64,000 nucleotides of DNA from Pseudomonas sp. DTU_2021_1001937_2_SI_NGA_ILE_001 (GCF_032463525.1 NZ_CP135971.1:1860001-1924000), one strand, 5' to 3'. Positions 9,495 to 17,521 are shown, counted from the first letter of the stretch. Notes: generated by a model from the letters alone, not told the origin. Numbers and translations: made by a program.

Positions 9495-10025
9495 GTGAAC
9501 AAGGCTTCAACGAACATATCCGCCCTGGTGGTGATGGGCGTCTCCGGCTGCGGCAAGAGCGAAGTCGGCAGCCAGATCGCCCGTCATACCGGCAGCCGCC
9601 TGATCGAAGGCGACGCATTCCACCCACCGGCCAATATCGAAAAGATGAGCGCCGGCATTCCCCTCGACGACACCGACCGCGCCGGCTGGCTGACCCGCCT
9701 GGGTGAAGAACTGGCCGCCGCCGTGGCGCGCGGTGAACGACCGATACTGGCCTGCTCGGCGCTCAAACGCAGTTATCGACAACTCCTGCGCGACGCGGTA
9801 CCCGAGCTGGGTTTCGTGTTCCTTGAACTGCCGGTGGAGGTCGCCCGGCAACGTTGCGCCAGCCGCCAGGGGCATTTCATGCCGGCCAGCCTGGTGGACA
9901 GCCAGTTCGCCACCCTGGAGCCGCCTCATGATGAACCGCGAACGCTGTGCGTGGACGCCACCCTGACTCTCGATACGCTTGGCCGCAAGGCGGTCGAGTG
10001 GTGGCGGGCGCACTGGCCGCAGTAA
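9495..10025 (+). CDS. gntK: Gluconokinase
   Basis: Phosphorylates gluconate to 6-phosphogluconate with ATP, feeding the Entner-Doudoroff pathway. From the GTG start there are 176 residues, the usual family size. The P-loop GVSGCGKS lies near residues 15-22, followed by IEGDAFHPPANIEKMSAGIPLDDTDR, cut here to the diagnostic GDAFHP and PLDDTDR motifs, and ACSALKRSYR. An AGGTGG ribosome site sits 7 bases before GTG. An in-frame ATG far upstream would place the protein across the operator and into gntR, so it is rejected. gntP follows after 88 bases. Confidence 0.95.
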   Translation: MNKASTNISALVVMGVSGCGKSEVGSQIARHTGSRLIEGDAFHPPANIEKMSAGIPLDDTDRAGWLTRLGEELAAAVARGERPILACSALKRSYRQLLRDAVPELGFVFLELPVEVARQRCASRQGHFMPASLVDSQFATLEPPHDEPRTLCVDATLTLDTLGRKAVEWWRAHWPQ

Positions 10026-10039
10026 AGCGCTGCCCGTGA

Positions 10040-10055
10040 AAGACAGCGCTATCTT
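10040..10055. promoter_or_regulatory. Second GntR operator, before gntP
   Basis: AAGACAGCGCTATCTT differs from the operator at 9462 by one base and is a palindrome with one mismatch. It lies in the 88-base gntK-gntP gap, 58 bases before the gntP ATG, so gntP probably has its own GntR-controlled promoter in addition to read-through from gntK. Confidence 0.78.
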
Positions 10056-10113
10056 TTAGTGAACATCCGCTTCGGCGGTCGCTCCATAGAACAATGACAA
10101 TTGGAGAATACCC

Positions 10114-11466
10114 ATGTTCGGTTTGACCCATGAGACCTACCTGCTGCTCGACGCCCTGGTCACTGTCGTCGGCCTGGTTCTGCTGATCACCCAATTCAAG
10201 GTGCACCCTTTCATCGCCCTGACCGTGGCAGCCGGCTTCCTTGGCCTGACCTCCGGCATGCCGGTGGAAAAAGTCATGAAGTCCTTCCAGGACGGCTTCG
10301 GCGGCGTGCTGGGCTTCGTCGGCATCATCCTCGGGCTGGGCACCATGCTCGGCAAGCTGATGGCCGACTCCGGCGGCGCCGACCAGATCGCCCAGACCCT
10401 GATCCGTACCTTCGGTAAACAGAGGGTGCACTGGGCGATGATGTTTTCCGCCTTTCTGGTGGGCATCCCGCTGTTCTTCGAAATCGGCTTCGTGCTGCTG
10501 ATTCCGCTGGTCTACATCGTCGCCCGACGCACCGGTATTTCCATCATCCGCATCGGCATCCCACTGTTGGCGGGCCTCTCGGCGGTACATGGCCTGGTCC
10601 CTCCGCATCCAGGCCCGCTGCTGGCCATTGGCGTGTTCGGTGCCGACATCGGCAAGACCATCTTCTACGGTCTTCTGGTCGCCCTGCCGACGGCGATCAT
10701 CGCCGGGCCGCTGTACGGCATGTGGATCTCCAAGCGCATTCCCGGCAGTCCTTCGGCCGAGCTGATGGCGCAGATCGGCAAGGAGTCCACGGCGCAGAAC
10801 CTGCCCGGTTTCGGCATCACCCTGGTGACCATCCTGCTGCCCGTGGTGCTGATGCTGCTCAAGACCTTCGCCGACGTAGTGCTGCCTGAAGGTAGCCTGT
10901 TCCGAACCTGGATGGACTTCATCGGCCACCCGATCACCGCGCTGCTCGCGGCCCTGCTCCTGGCGTTCTACACCTTTGGTGCAGCCCGCGGCTTCGATCG
11001 TGGGCAGATCATGAAACTGCTCGACCAGAGCCTGACCCCGGTCGCAGCCATCGTGCTGATCGTCGGTGCCGGCGGCGGCTTCAAGCAGATGCTGGTGGCC
11101 AGCGGCGTGGGTGACGTGATCGGCCATATGGCCGTACAGGCGCAGCTCAACCCCATCCTGCTGGCCTGGCTGGTCGCCGCAGTGATCCGCATCGCCACCG
11201 GCTCGGCCACCGTGGCGACCATCACCGGCGCCGGCATCGTCGCCCCGGTGGTGGGGCTGATTCCGGGGGTCAATCGCGAACTGCTGGTACTGGCGACGGG
11301 TGCCGGCTCGCTGATTCTTTCTCATGTCAACGACGCCGGGTTCTGGCTGGTCAAGCAGTACTTCAACATGACTGTCACCGAAACCTTCAAGACCTGGACC
11401 GTGATGGAAACCATCCTGTCGGTGGTCGGCATCATCTTCATCATGCTGCTGTCGATCGTGGTCTGA
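10114..11466 (+). CDS. gntP: Gluconate permease (GntP family)
   Basis: 450 residues, the family length, with about 12-14 hydrophobic segments in the inner membrane. It begins MFGLTHETYLLLDALVTV and carries the GntP hallmarks GMPVEKVMKSFQDGFGG, LGLGTMLGKLMADSGGA, VPPHPGPL and TGSATVATITGAGI. It imports D-gluconate with protons for GntK. A GGAG site is 7 bases before the ATG. The gene lies behind its own copy of the GntR operator, and a strong hairpin at 11479 follows its stop. Confidence 0.96.
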   Translation: MFGLTHETYLLLDALVTVVGLVLLITQFKVHPFIALTVAAGFLGLTSGMPVEKVMKSFQDGFGGVLGFVGIILGLGTMLGKLMADSGGADQIAQTLIRTFGKQRVHWAMMFSAFLVGIPLFFEIGFVLLIPLVYIVARRTGISIIRIGIPLLAGLSAVHGLVPPHPGPLLAIGVFGADIGKTIFYGLLVALPTAIIAGPLYGMWISKRIPGSPSAELMAQIGKESTAQNLPGFGITLVTILLPVVLMLLKTFADVVLPEGSLFRTWMDFIGHPITALLAALLLAFYTFGAARGFDRGQIMKLLDQSLTPVAAIVLIVGAGGGFKQMLVASGVGDVIGHMAVQAQLNPILLAWLVAAVIRIATGSATVATITGAGIVAPVVGLIPGVNRELLVLATGAGSLILSHVNDAGFWLVKQYFNMTVTETFKTWTVMETILSVVGIIFIMLLSIVV

Positions 11467-11478
11467 GCGCATCCCCCT

Positions 11479-11505
11479 CTCGTGCGGTCTGACACGCCGC
11501 ACGAG
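11479..11505 (+). terminator. Hairpin after gntP
   Basis: CTCGTGCGG and CCGCACGAG form a perfect 9-bp stem around a 9-base loop, 13 bases after the gntP stop. There is no clear T-run, so it may be a weak terminator or a 3'-end stabiliser. Confidence 0.55.
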
Positions 11506-11995
11506 CCTGCCGCGCCAGGTTGATTCGCCCCAGCCTCGCCAGACAGCGCGCCTGCGCCTTCCAGCCAATCCCCCGCCCTTCTTGCCCCACGCTTTCCTAC
11601 AGCGCCTTACTCGCTTTCATTTGAAATATGAGAAAGCTAAGGCAATGCTTCCAGAATCCGCCTACTCTCTGGATCAGCAAGGGACTACTTTTTGAAGCAG
11701 AACGTCCTACACGCAACTAAAACGGGTTTATCAGGTCAATGAGGATCCAATCGAGTCTTTTTCAGCCTTTTGCCAGTAAATACGGGCATTTGCGCGACAA
11801 AACGGGCAGAATTGGCAAGCTCGTCACGTGTTGATGCAAATCAAGGTGACAGAAACATGAACCGAGGGAATTAAATTCACCGCTGCAACGTCGTATCGAT
11901 GGAAGCATTTTGATGCACTCGGCAACAATCACCACGCAAAGGCACATGCCAGCCTCTTGAAAGAGGCGTCAAGAGAGGCCATCAAGGAAAAGATT
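11506..11995. other. Gene-free stretch: csrA promoter and leader
   Basis: About 490 bases without a credible gene, clearly more AT-rich than the flanks. Near its end GCCTCTTGAAAGAGGC (11952-11967) is a perfect 7-bp stem with a two-base loop. The csrA ribosome site follows in CAAGGAAAAG (11983-11992); CAAGGA fits the CANGGA core bound by CsrA/RsmA proteins, which suggests self-repression of translation. Exact promoters were not assigned. Confidence 0.5.
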
Positions 11996-12184
11996 ATGTT
12001 GATACTCACCCGCAAAGTAGGCGAAAGCATAAACATCGGTGACGACATCACCGTCACCATTCTTGGTGTTCAAGGGCTGCAAGTCCGCCTGGGCATCAAC
12101 GCCCCAAAGAATGTTTCCGTGCATCGCGAAGAAATCTACAAGCGTATCCAGGCAGAACTGGCGCCCAACCAGAACTCCCAATAA
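11996..12184 (+). CDS. csrA: Carbon storage regulator, RsmE-like
   Basis: 62-residue RNA-binding translational regulator; it binds GGA motifs in mRNA leaders and is sequestered by RsmX/Y/Z-type sRNAs. The sequence [17 protein letters not shown] is nearer to Pseudomonas RsmE than to RsmA (RRVGETLMVGDD), and the key VHREEIY motif with the RNA-contact Arg is present. The true ATG follows an AAGGAAAA site; in-frame codons upstream run through the leader hairpin. It stands alone, transcribed toward the small-protein trio 200 bases away. Pseudomonads usually carry several csrA paralogues, so this is likely one of a set. Confidence 0.95.
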   Translation: MLILTRKVGESINIGDDITVTILGVQGLQVRLGINAPKNVSVHREEIYKRIQAELAPNQNSQ

Positions 12185-12385
12185 TTCCTGCTGCCCCTCG
12201 ATTCGTGCGGCCCCACCTTTGCCCAGGGCCGTCCCACGGCGCCCTTCGCGGCGCCGTTTTCATTGTCGCCTCCATTGGTCATTCCACCTGAACGCCAAGC
12301 CGCGCGGTTCAGTCCACTTCCCGTGCCCGCCCCGAAATAAGCAGTGAGCCGAGCATTCCATCCGCCAAGAACACGGAGAATGACC

Positions 12386-12784
12386 ATGGCAACTCCACAA
12401 TACGGGGCGTCGGGCGGTGATGACCGCACCACCGGCGCGCCTCTCGAAGATCATTTCGACGATACCCCCTCTACTGGCAGCGAGGCCGACGGCCTGGCCC
12501 AGTATGTCGATGAACTGGCCCAAAGCATCGCGCAGCTGGCCGACGACCTGCGCGGGCAGAACGCCGACCAGGCGCTGCAGCAGGCGGGCAACCTGGCCAG
12601 AGACAACCCGGCCAAACTGCTGCTGGCCAGCCTGGCGCTGGGCTTCGGGCTTTCCCGGGTCTTCGCCGGCGACCGTCAGGCCGACCCGTTCGCCCAAGCC
12701 GAGCCGAGCAACTTCGGCGTAGCACCCGCGCCAGGTCTGAACGGACACCCCGATGAAGCCGCGCAAGGCATGCAAGGAGCCTGA
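12386..12784 (+). CDS. Hypothetical protein, first of a three-gene membrane-associated unit
   Basis: 132 residues, not assigned to a named family. The N-terminus is acidic and polar. Residues about 38-72 form a likely coiled region (QYVDELAQSIAQLADDLRG), followed by a short hydrophobic patch (AKLLLASLALGFGLSRVF), then a Pro/Gly-rich tail. An ATG two codons earlier is possible, but GGAG lies 7 bases before this one. Its last codons hold the AAGGAG ribosome site of the holin-like gene that starts 2 bases after its stop. The ARDNPAKLLLASLALGFGL segment resembles the helix in ElaB/YqjD or DUF3618 proteins, suggesting an inner-membrane-associated role. Confidence 0.75.
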   Translation: MATPQYGASGGDDRTTGAPLEDHFDDTPSTGSEADGLAQYVDELAQSIAQLADDLRGQNADQALQQAGNLARDNPAKLLLASLALGFGLSRVFAGDRQADPFAQAEPSNFGVAPAPGLNGHPDEAAQGMQGA

Positions 12785-12786
12785 CC

Positions 12787-13197
12787 ATGAGCGATATTCC
12801 ACAAAAGCCCGGCACCGACGGCGATGCCTCGGTCATCGGGCTGGTCGGGCAGTTGTTCCACGAGGTGCCGCTGCTGGTCGCCAAGGAGATCGCGCTGGCC
12901 AAGGCCGAGTTGCGCGAGTCGCTGCAGTCGGCGCGTCAAGGGGCCAGGACCATGGCCGCCGGCCTGATGTTCATGCAGGCCAGTCTGGTCATCCTGCTGT
13001 TGGTGATCGTGCAGATTCTCGCCTGGTTCGTGGCGGTCTGGCTGGCCGCCCTGATTGTCGGGGTCGCTGCGCTGATCGCCGGCATGCTCATGCTCAAGGC
13101 CGGCAACCGTCGCCTGGATGCCGCCAACCTGACGCCTGAGCGCACCGCCCAGGCACTCAACAAGGACAAGGACGTGATCAGGAGAAAAGCATCATGA
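12787..13197 (+). CDS. Phage-holin-superfamily membrane protein (YqjE-like)
   Basis: 136 residues. An amphipathic N-terminal part (VIGLVGQLFHEVPLLVAKEI, then ALAKAELRESLQSARQG) is followed by two strong hydrophobic segments (about residues 55-80 and 82-105) and a basic tail. This is the holin_3_6/YqjE layout seen in chromosomal, non-phage settings. No lysis genes are nearby, so a lytic function is unlikely. It is the middle of a tight unit: 2 bases after the upstream gene and overlapping the DUF3618 gene by four bases. Confidence 0.8.
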   Translation: MSDIPQKPGTDGDASVIGLVGQLFHEVPLLVAKEIALAKAELRESLQSARQGARTMAAGLMFMQASLVILLLVIVQILAWFVAVWLAALIVGVAALIAGMLMLKAGNRRLDAANLTPERTAQALNKDKDVIRRKAS

Positions 13198-13817
13198 CTA
13201 GCAATGACCGCTCCGACAGCCCTGAGCAATTGCAGCGCGAAGTCGACGAGCAGCGCTCCAGCATCGACCAGATAGTCGATGCTCTGGAGAAGAAGATGTC
13301 CCCTGGACAATGGGTGGATCAGACCCTCGCCTATGTACGCGACAACGGCGGAGAGTTCGCCGGCAACCTGGGCAGCAGCGTACGCCGCAACCCCTTGCCA
13401 GCCGTACTGATGTCGGTGAGCCTGGCCTGGTTGATGCTGGGCCAGCAACGCAGTGGCGCCACTACGCCGCAGTCGGGCGACGGGGCGTCCGGCGGCCTGG
13501 ACGGCCTGAAGGACAAGCTGCAGGACACCGCCTCGACCCTGAAGGACAAGGCCGGTCGCCTGGGCGACCTGAAGCTGGGCGAACAAGGCCAGCGCCTGCA
13601 GCTCGGGCTTTCCAGCCTGGTGCACCAGCAGCCTCTGGTGCTGGCGGGCGTAGCCCTGGCCCTGGGCGCGGCCATCGGCCAGAACCTGCCGCCGGTGGAA
13701 CGGCAATGGTCCAGGCCGGCGCAGGGACATTCGGCGCCGGGCAGCGTACCTTCGGCATCGGGTACGGCACCTTCAACCTCGGGCACCGCACCTTCAACCT
13801 CGGGCACCACCCTCTGA
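13194..13817 (+). CDS. DUF3618-domain protein with repetitive Ser/Thr/Pro tail
   Basis: 207 residues. The N-terminal DUF3618 region (PEQLQREVDEQRSSIDQIVD, then ALEKKMSPGQWVDQ) is helical. A hydrophobic helix follows (PLPAVLMSVSLAWLMLG), then a second amphipathic pair and another hydrophobic stretch near residue 155. The last 30 residues are a low-complexity repeat built on GTAPSTS. The start overlaps the holin-like stop as ATGA. In Proteobacteria this family travels with the holin-like gene, as in yqjD-yqjE; ribosome- or membrane-tethering has been proposed for YqjD relatives. A perfect palindrome follows the stop. Confidence 0.85.
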   Translation: MTSNDRSDSPEQLQREVDEQRSSIDQIVDALEKKMSPGQWVDQTLAYVRDNGGEFAGNLGSSVRRNPLPAVLMSVSLAWLMLGQQRSGATTPQSGDGASGGLDGLKDKLQDTASTLKDKAGRLGDLKLGEQGQRLQLGLSSLVHQQPLVLAGVALALGAAIGQNLPPVERQWSRPAQGHSAPGSVPSASGTAPSTSGTAPSTSGTTL

Positions 13818-13822
13818 GCGAA

Positions 13823-13850
13823 GCAGCGGCCTTGCCGGCAAGGCCGCTGC
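13823..13850. terminator. 28-base perfect palindrome between convergent genes
   Basis: GCAGCGGCCTTGCC is followed immediately by its reverse complement, giving a loopless inverted repeat in the 40 bases between two converging genes. It likely acts as a bidirectional terminator, although no T-run is present. Confidence 0.6.
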
Positions 13851-13857
13851 CGACCGG

Positions 13858-14100
13858 TCACTGCAGCCCGTGCAGTCGCTCGACGATCCGGTCCTTGACC
13901 AGCAGACGATGCTCCTTGAGCTTTTTCAGGGCTTCATCACCTATGCCACCCGCCACGCCCTTCTCGGCCTCCAGCACCTCGGAATCGGCCTGCTGGTAAT
14001 CATCGAGCAACTGCTGCAGACGCGTATCGCTCCTGCCATGTGCCAGCACTTCTTCCTTGCTCAGGTGCAAGTCCGCGAACAGATCATGTTTGACAGGCAT
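13858..14100 (-). CDS. YdcH family protein (DUF465)
   Basis: 80 residues from MPVKHDLFADL, the usual start of this family. It is almost all charged helix: HLSKEEVLAHGRSDTRLQQL then DDYQQADSEVLEAEKG, and near the end LKEHRLLVKDRIVERL, the DUF465 signature. Function is unknown; these small coiled-coil proteins occur widely in Proteobacteria. A start five codons upstream (MEARSMP) is possible. It converges on the DUF3618 unit. Confidence 0.88.
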   Translation of the reverse strand: MPVKHDLFADLHLSKEEVLAHGRSDTRLQQLLDDYQQADSEVLEAEKGVAGGIGDEALKKLKEHRLLVKDRIVERLHGLQ

Positions 14101-14236
14101 GGATCGGGCCTCCATCGGGAATAGGAAACAGCTAAGGCGCTGCTCGAATGGCGAGCAACGCCGGGTGTACTGCACCCTAATGGTAGCAGCGCCCCACCAA
14201 TAGGCTGTTTGTGCCCAGCCAGCGCGACGCCCGAAC

Positions 14237-14263
14237 AAAAAAACGCACGGGCCAGCCGTGCGT
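14237..14263 (-). terminator. Intrinsic terminator of the FAD-oxidoreductase gene
   Basis: On the minus strand ACGCACGG/CCGTGCGT form an 8-bp stem with a 5-base loop, followed by a run of seven T. It lies 30 bases past the stop of the gene that ends at 14293. Confidence 0.88.
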
Positions 14264-14292
14264 AAAGGAGGGGACTGCCGGGAGAAATGGCC

Positions 14293-15717
14293 TCAGGCTT
14301 CGCGGCTCAAACCGGGCAACAGCAGCCGCATGTTTTCATCCAGGGTCTGTACCAGCGAATGGCGCGCCGACACCGGCTGGCGGGTGAAGCGCTGCAGGCG
14401 CGCCTGCACGGCCTGGATCACCGCCAGGCTGGCATCATGGTGAAATTGCCATACGCCATAGATGCGTCCTTCGAAGGACGCCTCGCTGCCCAGTTTGGGG
14501 TCCGCCGCCAGGCCTGCGCCGATACCGAACAAGTACAGTCCATCGAGCCGCCGCCCATCCTGGTCCAGCGGGCAGCCTTGGGCGTCCGAATCCAGCCCGC
14601 CATGCGCCTGACGCAAATGGATCGGCGTAGCGTCTTCGTGCCGCAGGGTCGGCAGCACCGGCTGGTAACCCGTGCACTGGATCACCGCACCTGATTCGGC
14701 CAGCCATTGTGCAGCGTGGTTGCCCGCCTCGACGCCGCCATCCTGCAGCTGTACGCGGCAGATCTTCACACCGGTCTTGCCGACCCGCTGGTTGAGCAGC
14801 ACTTCGCGACCGATCTCCTGGGCCCGGTAGCGCAACCCGCCAGAGCGATTGATACGCCCCGACACCGGACATACATCCTGCTGCGGGTCGAAACGATAGT
14901 TCGCATCGCGAGCCTGCTCGGCGCTCTCATAGAACAGGCGGATCGGCGTGCGATGGATCAGCGTCAGTTCCTGCAAACCGCCGAACTCCAGGGCATCGGC
15001 AAGGTTCTCCAACACCGAAAAGGCACTGTGCGAACCGCCCACCACCGTGACACGCTGCCCGGCATCGACGACCGGCATCAATTGCTCACGAATCTGCACC
15101 GCGCTCATGCGCAACAGGTCGTCAGAGCCAATGACACGAGCGCCGGGCGGCACTTGCAGGCGGTATTGCGCCAGCGCGTCGAACAGCTGCCCGGGTTCCT
15201 GGCGGCCTCCCAGGTTGAGCACCAGGGCACGGCAATGGATACGCCGCTCGAAGCCCGCGGTGTCGACCTGCAAGCACAAGCCGCCCGGTTGCCAGGTGAC
15301 GGCGGTGAGCGTCGTGCTGTGCCAGATCCTCACCCCGTAGCGCTGGACGATATGGCGCAGCACCAGGCGATGGGCCTCGCTCATCAACTCACCGACCTCC
15401 GCCAGCGGTGGCGCGCTGTCCGCCTGCCGACGGATGCGCCAATAGGCCGGCGAATACTCCAGAGGCTCGAAAATTGCCGCCAGGCGGGGGTCGCGCAGGC
15501 AATCGATGAACACATCGCCCACCGAATTGGCGGTGATGCGGTACTGCCCCAGGCTGCCGATGCCCGCTTCGGGCGCTGCATCGATGACCATCAGCCCCTG
15601 GCTGGCCATCTGTTCGAGGGCGCCGGTCTTCAGGGCATTGAACAGGAAACCCATGCCTGCCAAGCCGGCGCCGCCCACCACGCAGCCACACTCAATGTGT
15701 AAATGATCTTCGAACAT
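14293..15717 (-). CDS. FAD/NAD(P)-binding oxidoreductase
   Basis: 474 residues from MFEDHLHIECGCVVGG. An AAGGAAG ribosome site precedes this ATG, which makes it better than the ATG 14 codons upstream. The FAD dinucleotide fold is VVGGAGLAGMG near residue 13, a second Rossmann motif VTVVGGSHSAFSVLENL lies mid-protein, and YLFGIGAGLA near the C-terminus fits the ATG-type FAD motif. This two-dinucleotide layout resembles SidA-type N-hydroxylating and flavin monooxygenases. No substrate can be read from the sequence and there are no siderophore genes around it. It is monocistronic, with a strong terminator. Confidence 0.82.
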   Translation of the reverse strand: MFEDHLHIECGCVVGGAGLAGMGFLFNALKTGALEQMASQGLMVIDAAPEAGIGSLGQYRITANSVGDVFIDCLRDPRLAAIFEPLEYSPAYWRIRRQADSAPPLAEVGELMSEAHRLVLRHIVQRYGVRIWHSTTLTAVTWQPGGLCLQVDTAGFERRIHCRALVLNLGGRQEPGQLFDALAQYRLQVPPGARVIGSDDLLRMSAVQIREQLMPVVDAGQRVTVVGGSHSAFSVLENLADALEFGGLQELTLIHRTPIRLFYESAEQARDANYRFDPQQDVCPVSGRINRSGGLRYRAQEIGREVLLNQRVGKTGVKICRVQLQDGGVEAGNHAAQWLAESGAVIQCTGYQPVLPTLRHEDATPIHLRQAHGGLDSDAQGCPLDQDGRRLDGLYLFGIGAGLAADPKLGSEASFEGRIYGVWQFHHDASLAVIQAVQARLQRFTRQPVSARHSLVQTLDENMRLLLPGLSREA

Positions 15718-16283
15718 GATTTGGCTTCCTTGACCTGCTGTTGGAACGGCATGTGGCAACGCCTGCCTCGATTATTGAAATAAGCGGACATATTCAGGCG
15801 TGCAGGAAAGTGCAAGTTGAATAAGCGAATGAATGCGTTTGTTCATTAAAAACAACAGCGCATGAAACGCGCACCTGAGCGGAGCACCACGTTGATTGAA
15901 AGGCCGCGAGCGGCACACCCTTGAATAAGGCCGGGCGACAAAAAAGCTGATGATCGGACAGGCTACCGCCCGCTTCTGACAAGAAGCCGACGCGGAGGAT
16001 CAAAGAATAGGTAAAGGCGTGTTACGAAGGGAATAAGCGCACTGACAGCAATAATGTTTGCAAAGGTTTTCAACGCTGTCAAACCCGCTCGGCAGGCACT
16101 GAAAAGCGCGTTGAAACGCCATAAAAGGCAGAACGTCGGCAAACCCCGCAGAACACCTGCAATTGGGGCAATTTTCTTCCAGCGATGGACGCTGCTTGAT
16201 TCTTTCAATCGGCCTGGCACGAGGTGTCGGCTATTTGACGATCCGCAGCCGACACCGCTGTGCCGGCCGCTTCAGTTGGCGTA
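15718..16283. other. Gene-free stretch with a strong hairpin
   Basis: About 565 bases with no convincing coding frame. It holds the promoter of the FAD-oxidoreductase gene at its left end. At 16223-16256 GGTGTCGGCT and AGCCGACACC pair perfectly (10 bp) around 14 bases; this lies 27 bases past the DUF1652 stop on the minus strand and is probably its terminator, although the T-run is missing. A possible 82-codon plus frame from 16054 has no family support. Confidence 0.5.
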
Positions 16284-16550
16284 TCAGGCCAGGCGGGAGT
16301 AAACCTGAGGCTGCGCGACACTGACCAGTTCGTCCCGCAGTTCAGCAACCAGATTGGAGATGTCCCGGCTGGAATTCAGACGCTCCAGGGAAATACCGGT
16401 GACCAACAGGTCGACCCGGCCAGTGCGAGGCTCGGCGATCTGTACGGTCATGGATTGGTCCGGGGCGATGGTACAGGTGCAATTGAGAGGCAGGAACGCC
16501 CCTTCTACGATGCTGCGTAGTTCGAGCGTAGAAAGTCCACAAGCGATCAT
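16284..16550 (-). CDS. DUF1652 family protein
   Basis: 88 residues matching the small Pseudomonas DUF1652 family: LSTLELRSIVEGAFLPL, CTIAPDQSMTVQIAEP, VDLLVTGISLERLNSSRDIS and VAELRDELVS are the characteristic blocks. Function is unknown. It is a single gene with gene-free stretches of about 500 bases on both sides, which points to its own regulation. Confidence 0.9.
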   Translation of the reverse strand: MIACGLSTLELRSIVEGAFLPLNCTCTIAPDQSMTVQIAEPRTGRVDLLVTGISLERLNSSRDISNLVAELRDELVSVAQPQVYSRLA

Positions 16551-17038
16551 TGGCTATCTCCTTATTTGCAAGCGCAACTATGCGATCCCGCGTGCGCCCA
16601 CGCTTATTGGTGACTTGAGTAATTAAGCAAGCACTCCGCCTGCTCAAGGAATACCACCAGAAAACCGGTGATCTCCACCCCTTATACGCGTGACAACTAC
16701 AGCAGGCAATCGACTTCAGACGTAACGGGCCGCTCGTCACCCGTTATCCGACGCAGGGCAATGAAAAAACGATTCACTGAATATTTAAAACAATTGATCT
16801 CGATCAAATGAATAACGTTTGTTAATTATTGAACCTACTTTGTGAGGTTTTGTACGTACAGTTGACGGGCAAAGCCCAGGCCTGGCAAAAACCGGCAAGC
16901 AGGCCCCGTCGCCTGTGTGTCAATGAGCATTCGGACCCAGTTGGTGATCCGGCCTGTCCTCGCAGCACGGCCGAGCGCAGACACTTTTCGCACACTGCCT
17001 GATGTCATGCGGCACTGCCAGAGCAGGCCGCCTACGCC
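16551..17038. other. Gene-free stretch with an AT-rich regulatory core
   Basis: About 490 bases without a gene. Positions 16750-16860 are strikingly AT-rich against the local background and contain a perfect ANR/FNR box. The right 150 bases are GC-rich with an imperfect CGGCC/GGCCG stem near 16949-16972. The flanking genes are both on the minus strand, so a rightward transcript would be non-coding or antisense to the GNAT gene. Confidence 0.5.
16794..16807. promoter_or_regulatory. Perfect ANR/FNR box
   Basis: TTGATCTCGATCAA is an exact TTGAT-N4-ATCAA dyad, the binding site of the oxygen-sensing regulator ANR (FNR). On the plus strand a TAATTAT element follows at about the distance expected for a class II -10 box; on the minus strand no such element is seen. 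The nearest gene start reading left is DUF1652, 244 bases away. Confidence 0.7.
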
Positions 17039-17521
17039 TCAGCTTTCGGGACGCTCCAGGCGCAGGTGAATCAGCGCCACAGCCTGGCCCTGTTTGTCAC
17101 GCCGCTCCTCGATAGCGAAGGGGCGCAGGCCGATGCGTGAGTAGAACAGCAGGCCGGTGACGTTGTGGTTGAAGCACGACGCGGTCAGTTCGCGGGCTTC
17201 GTGCTTGTCGAAGGCGATCTCGGCCATGCAGCCGATCAGGTAGCGACCCACACCCTTGCTGCGCGAGTCGGCGGAAATGATCACGTTGCCCAAGGTGCAG
17301 CGCCCACGGAAATCGCACCGGACGAAATTCGCATAGCCCACCACTTCGCCCTGCATTTCGATCACCGTAGGATCGGAGCGCTGCTCCAGCGACTCGGCCA
17401 GTTGCGCCGGGGTGAAGGGATAACTCGCCCGTGGAAACATGTGGAACAGTTCATCCGGGGTGCGCGGCAACGCGCAGACAGCGGCAAAGTCTTTCTCTTC
17501 CAGGGGGCGGTAAAGCAGCAT
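17039..17521 (-). CDS. GNAT family N-acetyltransferase
   Basis: 160 residues from MLLYRPLEEKDFAAVCAL. The acetyl-CoA site is SRSKGVGRYLIGCMAEIA (the R/Q-x-x-G-x-G/A loop), followed by the C-terminal strand FNHNVTGLLFYSRIGLRPF. The acceptor is unknown. An in-frame ATG 12 codons earlier exists, but an AGAGG site favours this one. It is a single gene with gene-poor flanks. Confidence 0.88.
   Translation of the reverse strand: MLLYRPLEEKDFAAVCALPRTPDELFHMFPRASYPFTPAQLAESLEQRSDPTVIEMQGEVVGYANFVRCDFRGRCTLGNVIISADSRSKGVGRYLIGCMAEIAFDKHEARELTASCFNHNVTGLLFYSRIGLRPFAIEERRDKQGQAVALIHLRLERPES

Noticed and set aside
8261..9556. Longer GntR with about 93 extra N-terminal residues
   Set aside because: The extension would cross the divergent promoter and operator, and the LacI helix-turn-helix starts normally just after the ATG at 9277.
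9877..11568. 563-codon minus frame opposite gntP
   Set aside because: Same antisense bias (Asp/His/Gln-rich) over a confidently assigned permease.
12787..13197. Prophage lysis module because of the holin-superfamily protein
   Set aside because: There is no endolysin, spanin, capsid or integrase nearby, and the gene sits in a conserved chromosomal trio.
16054..16302. 82-codon plus-strand frame in the gap before DUF1652
   Set aside because: No family match, no convincing ribosome site, and it runs through the hairpin that probably ends the DUF1652 transcript.
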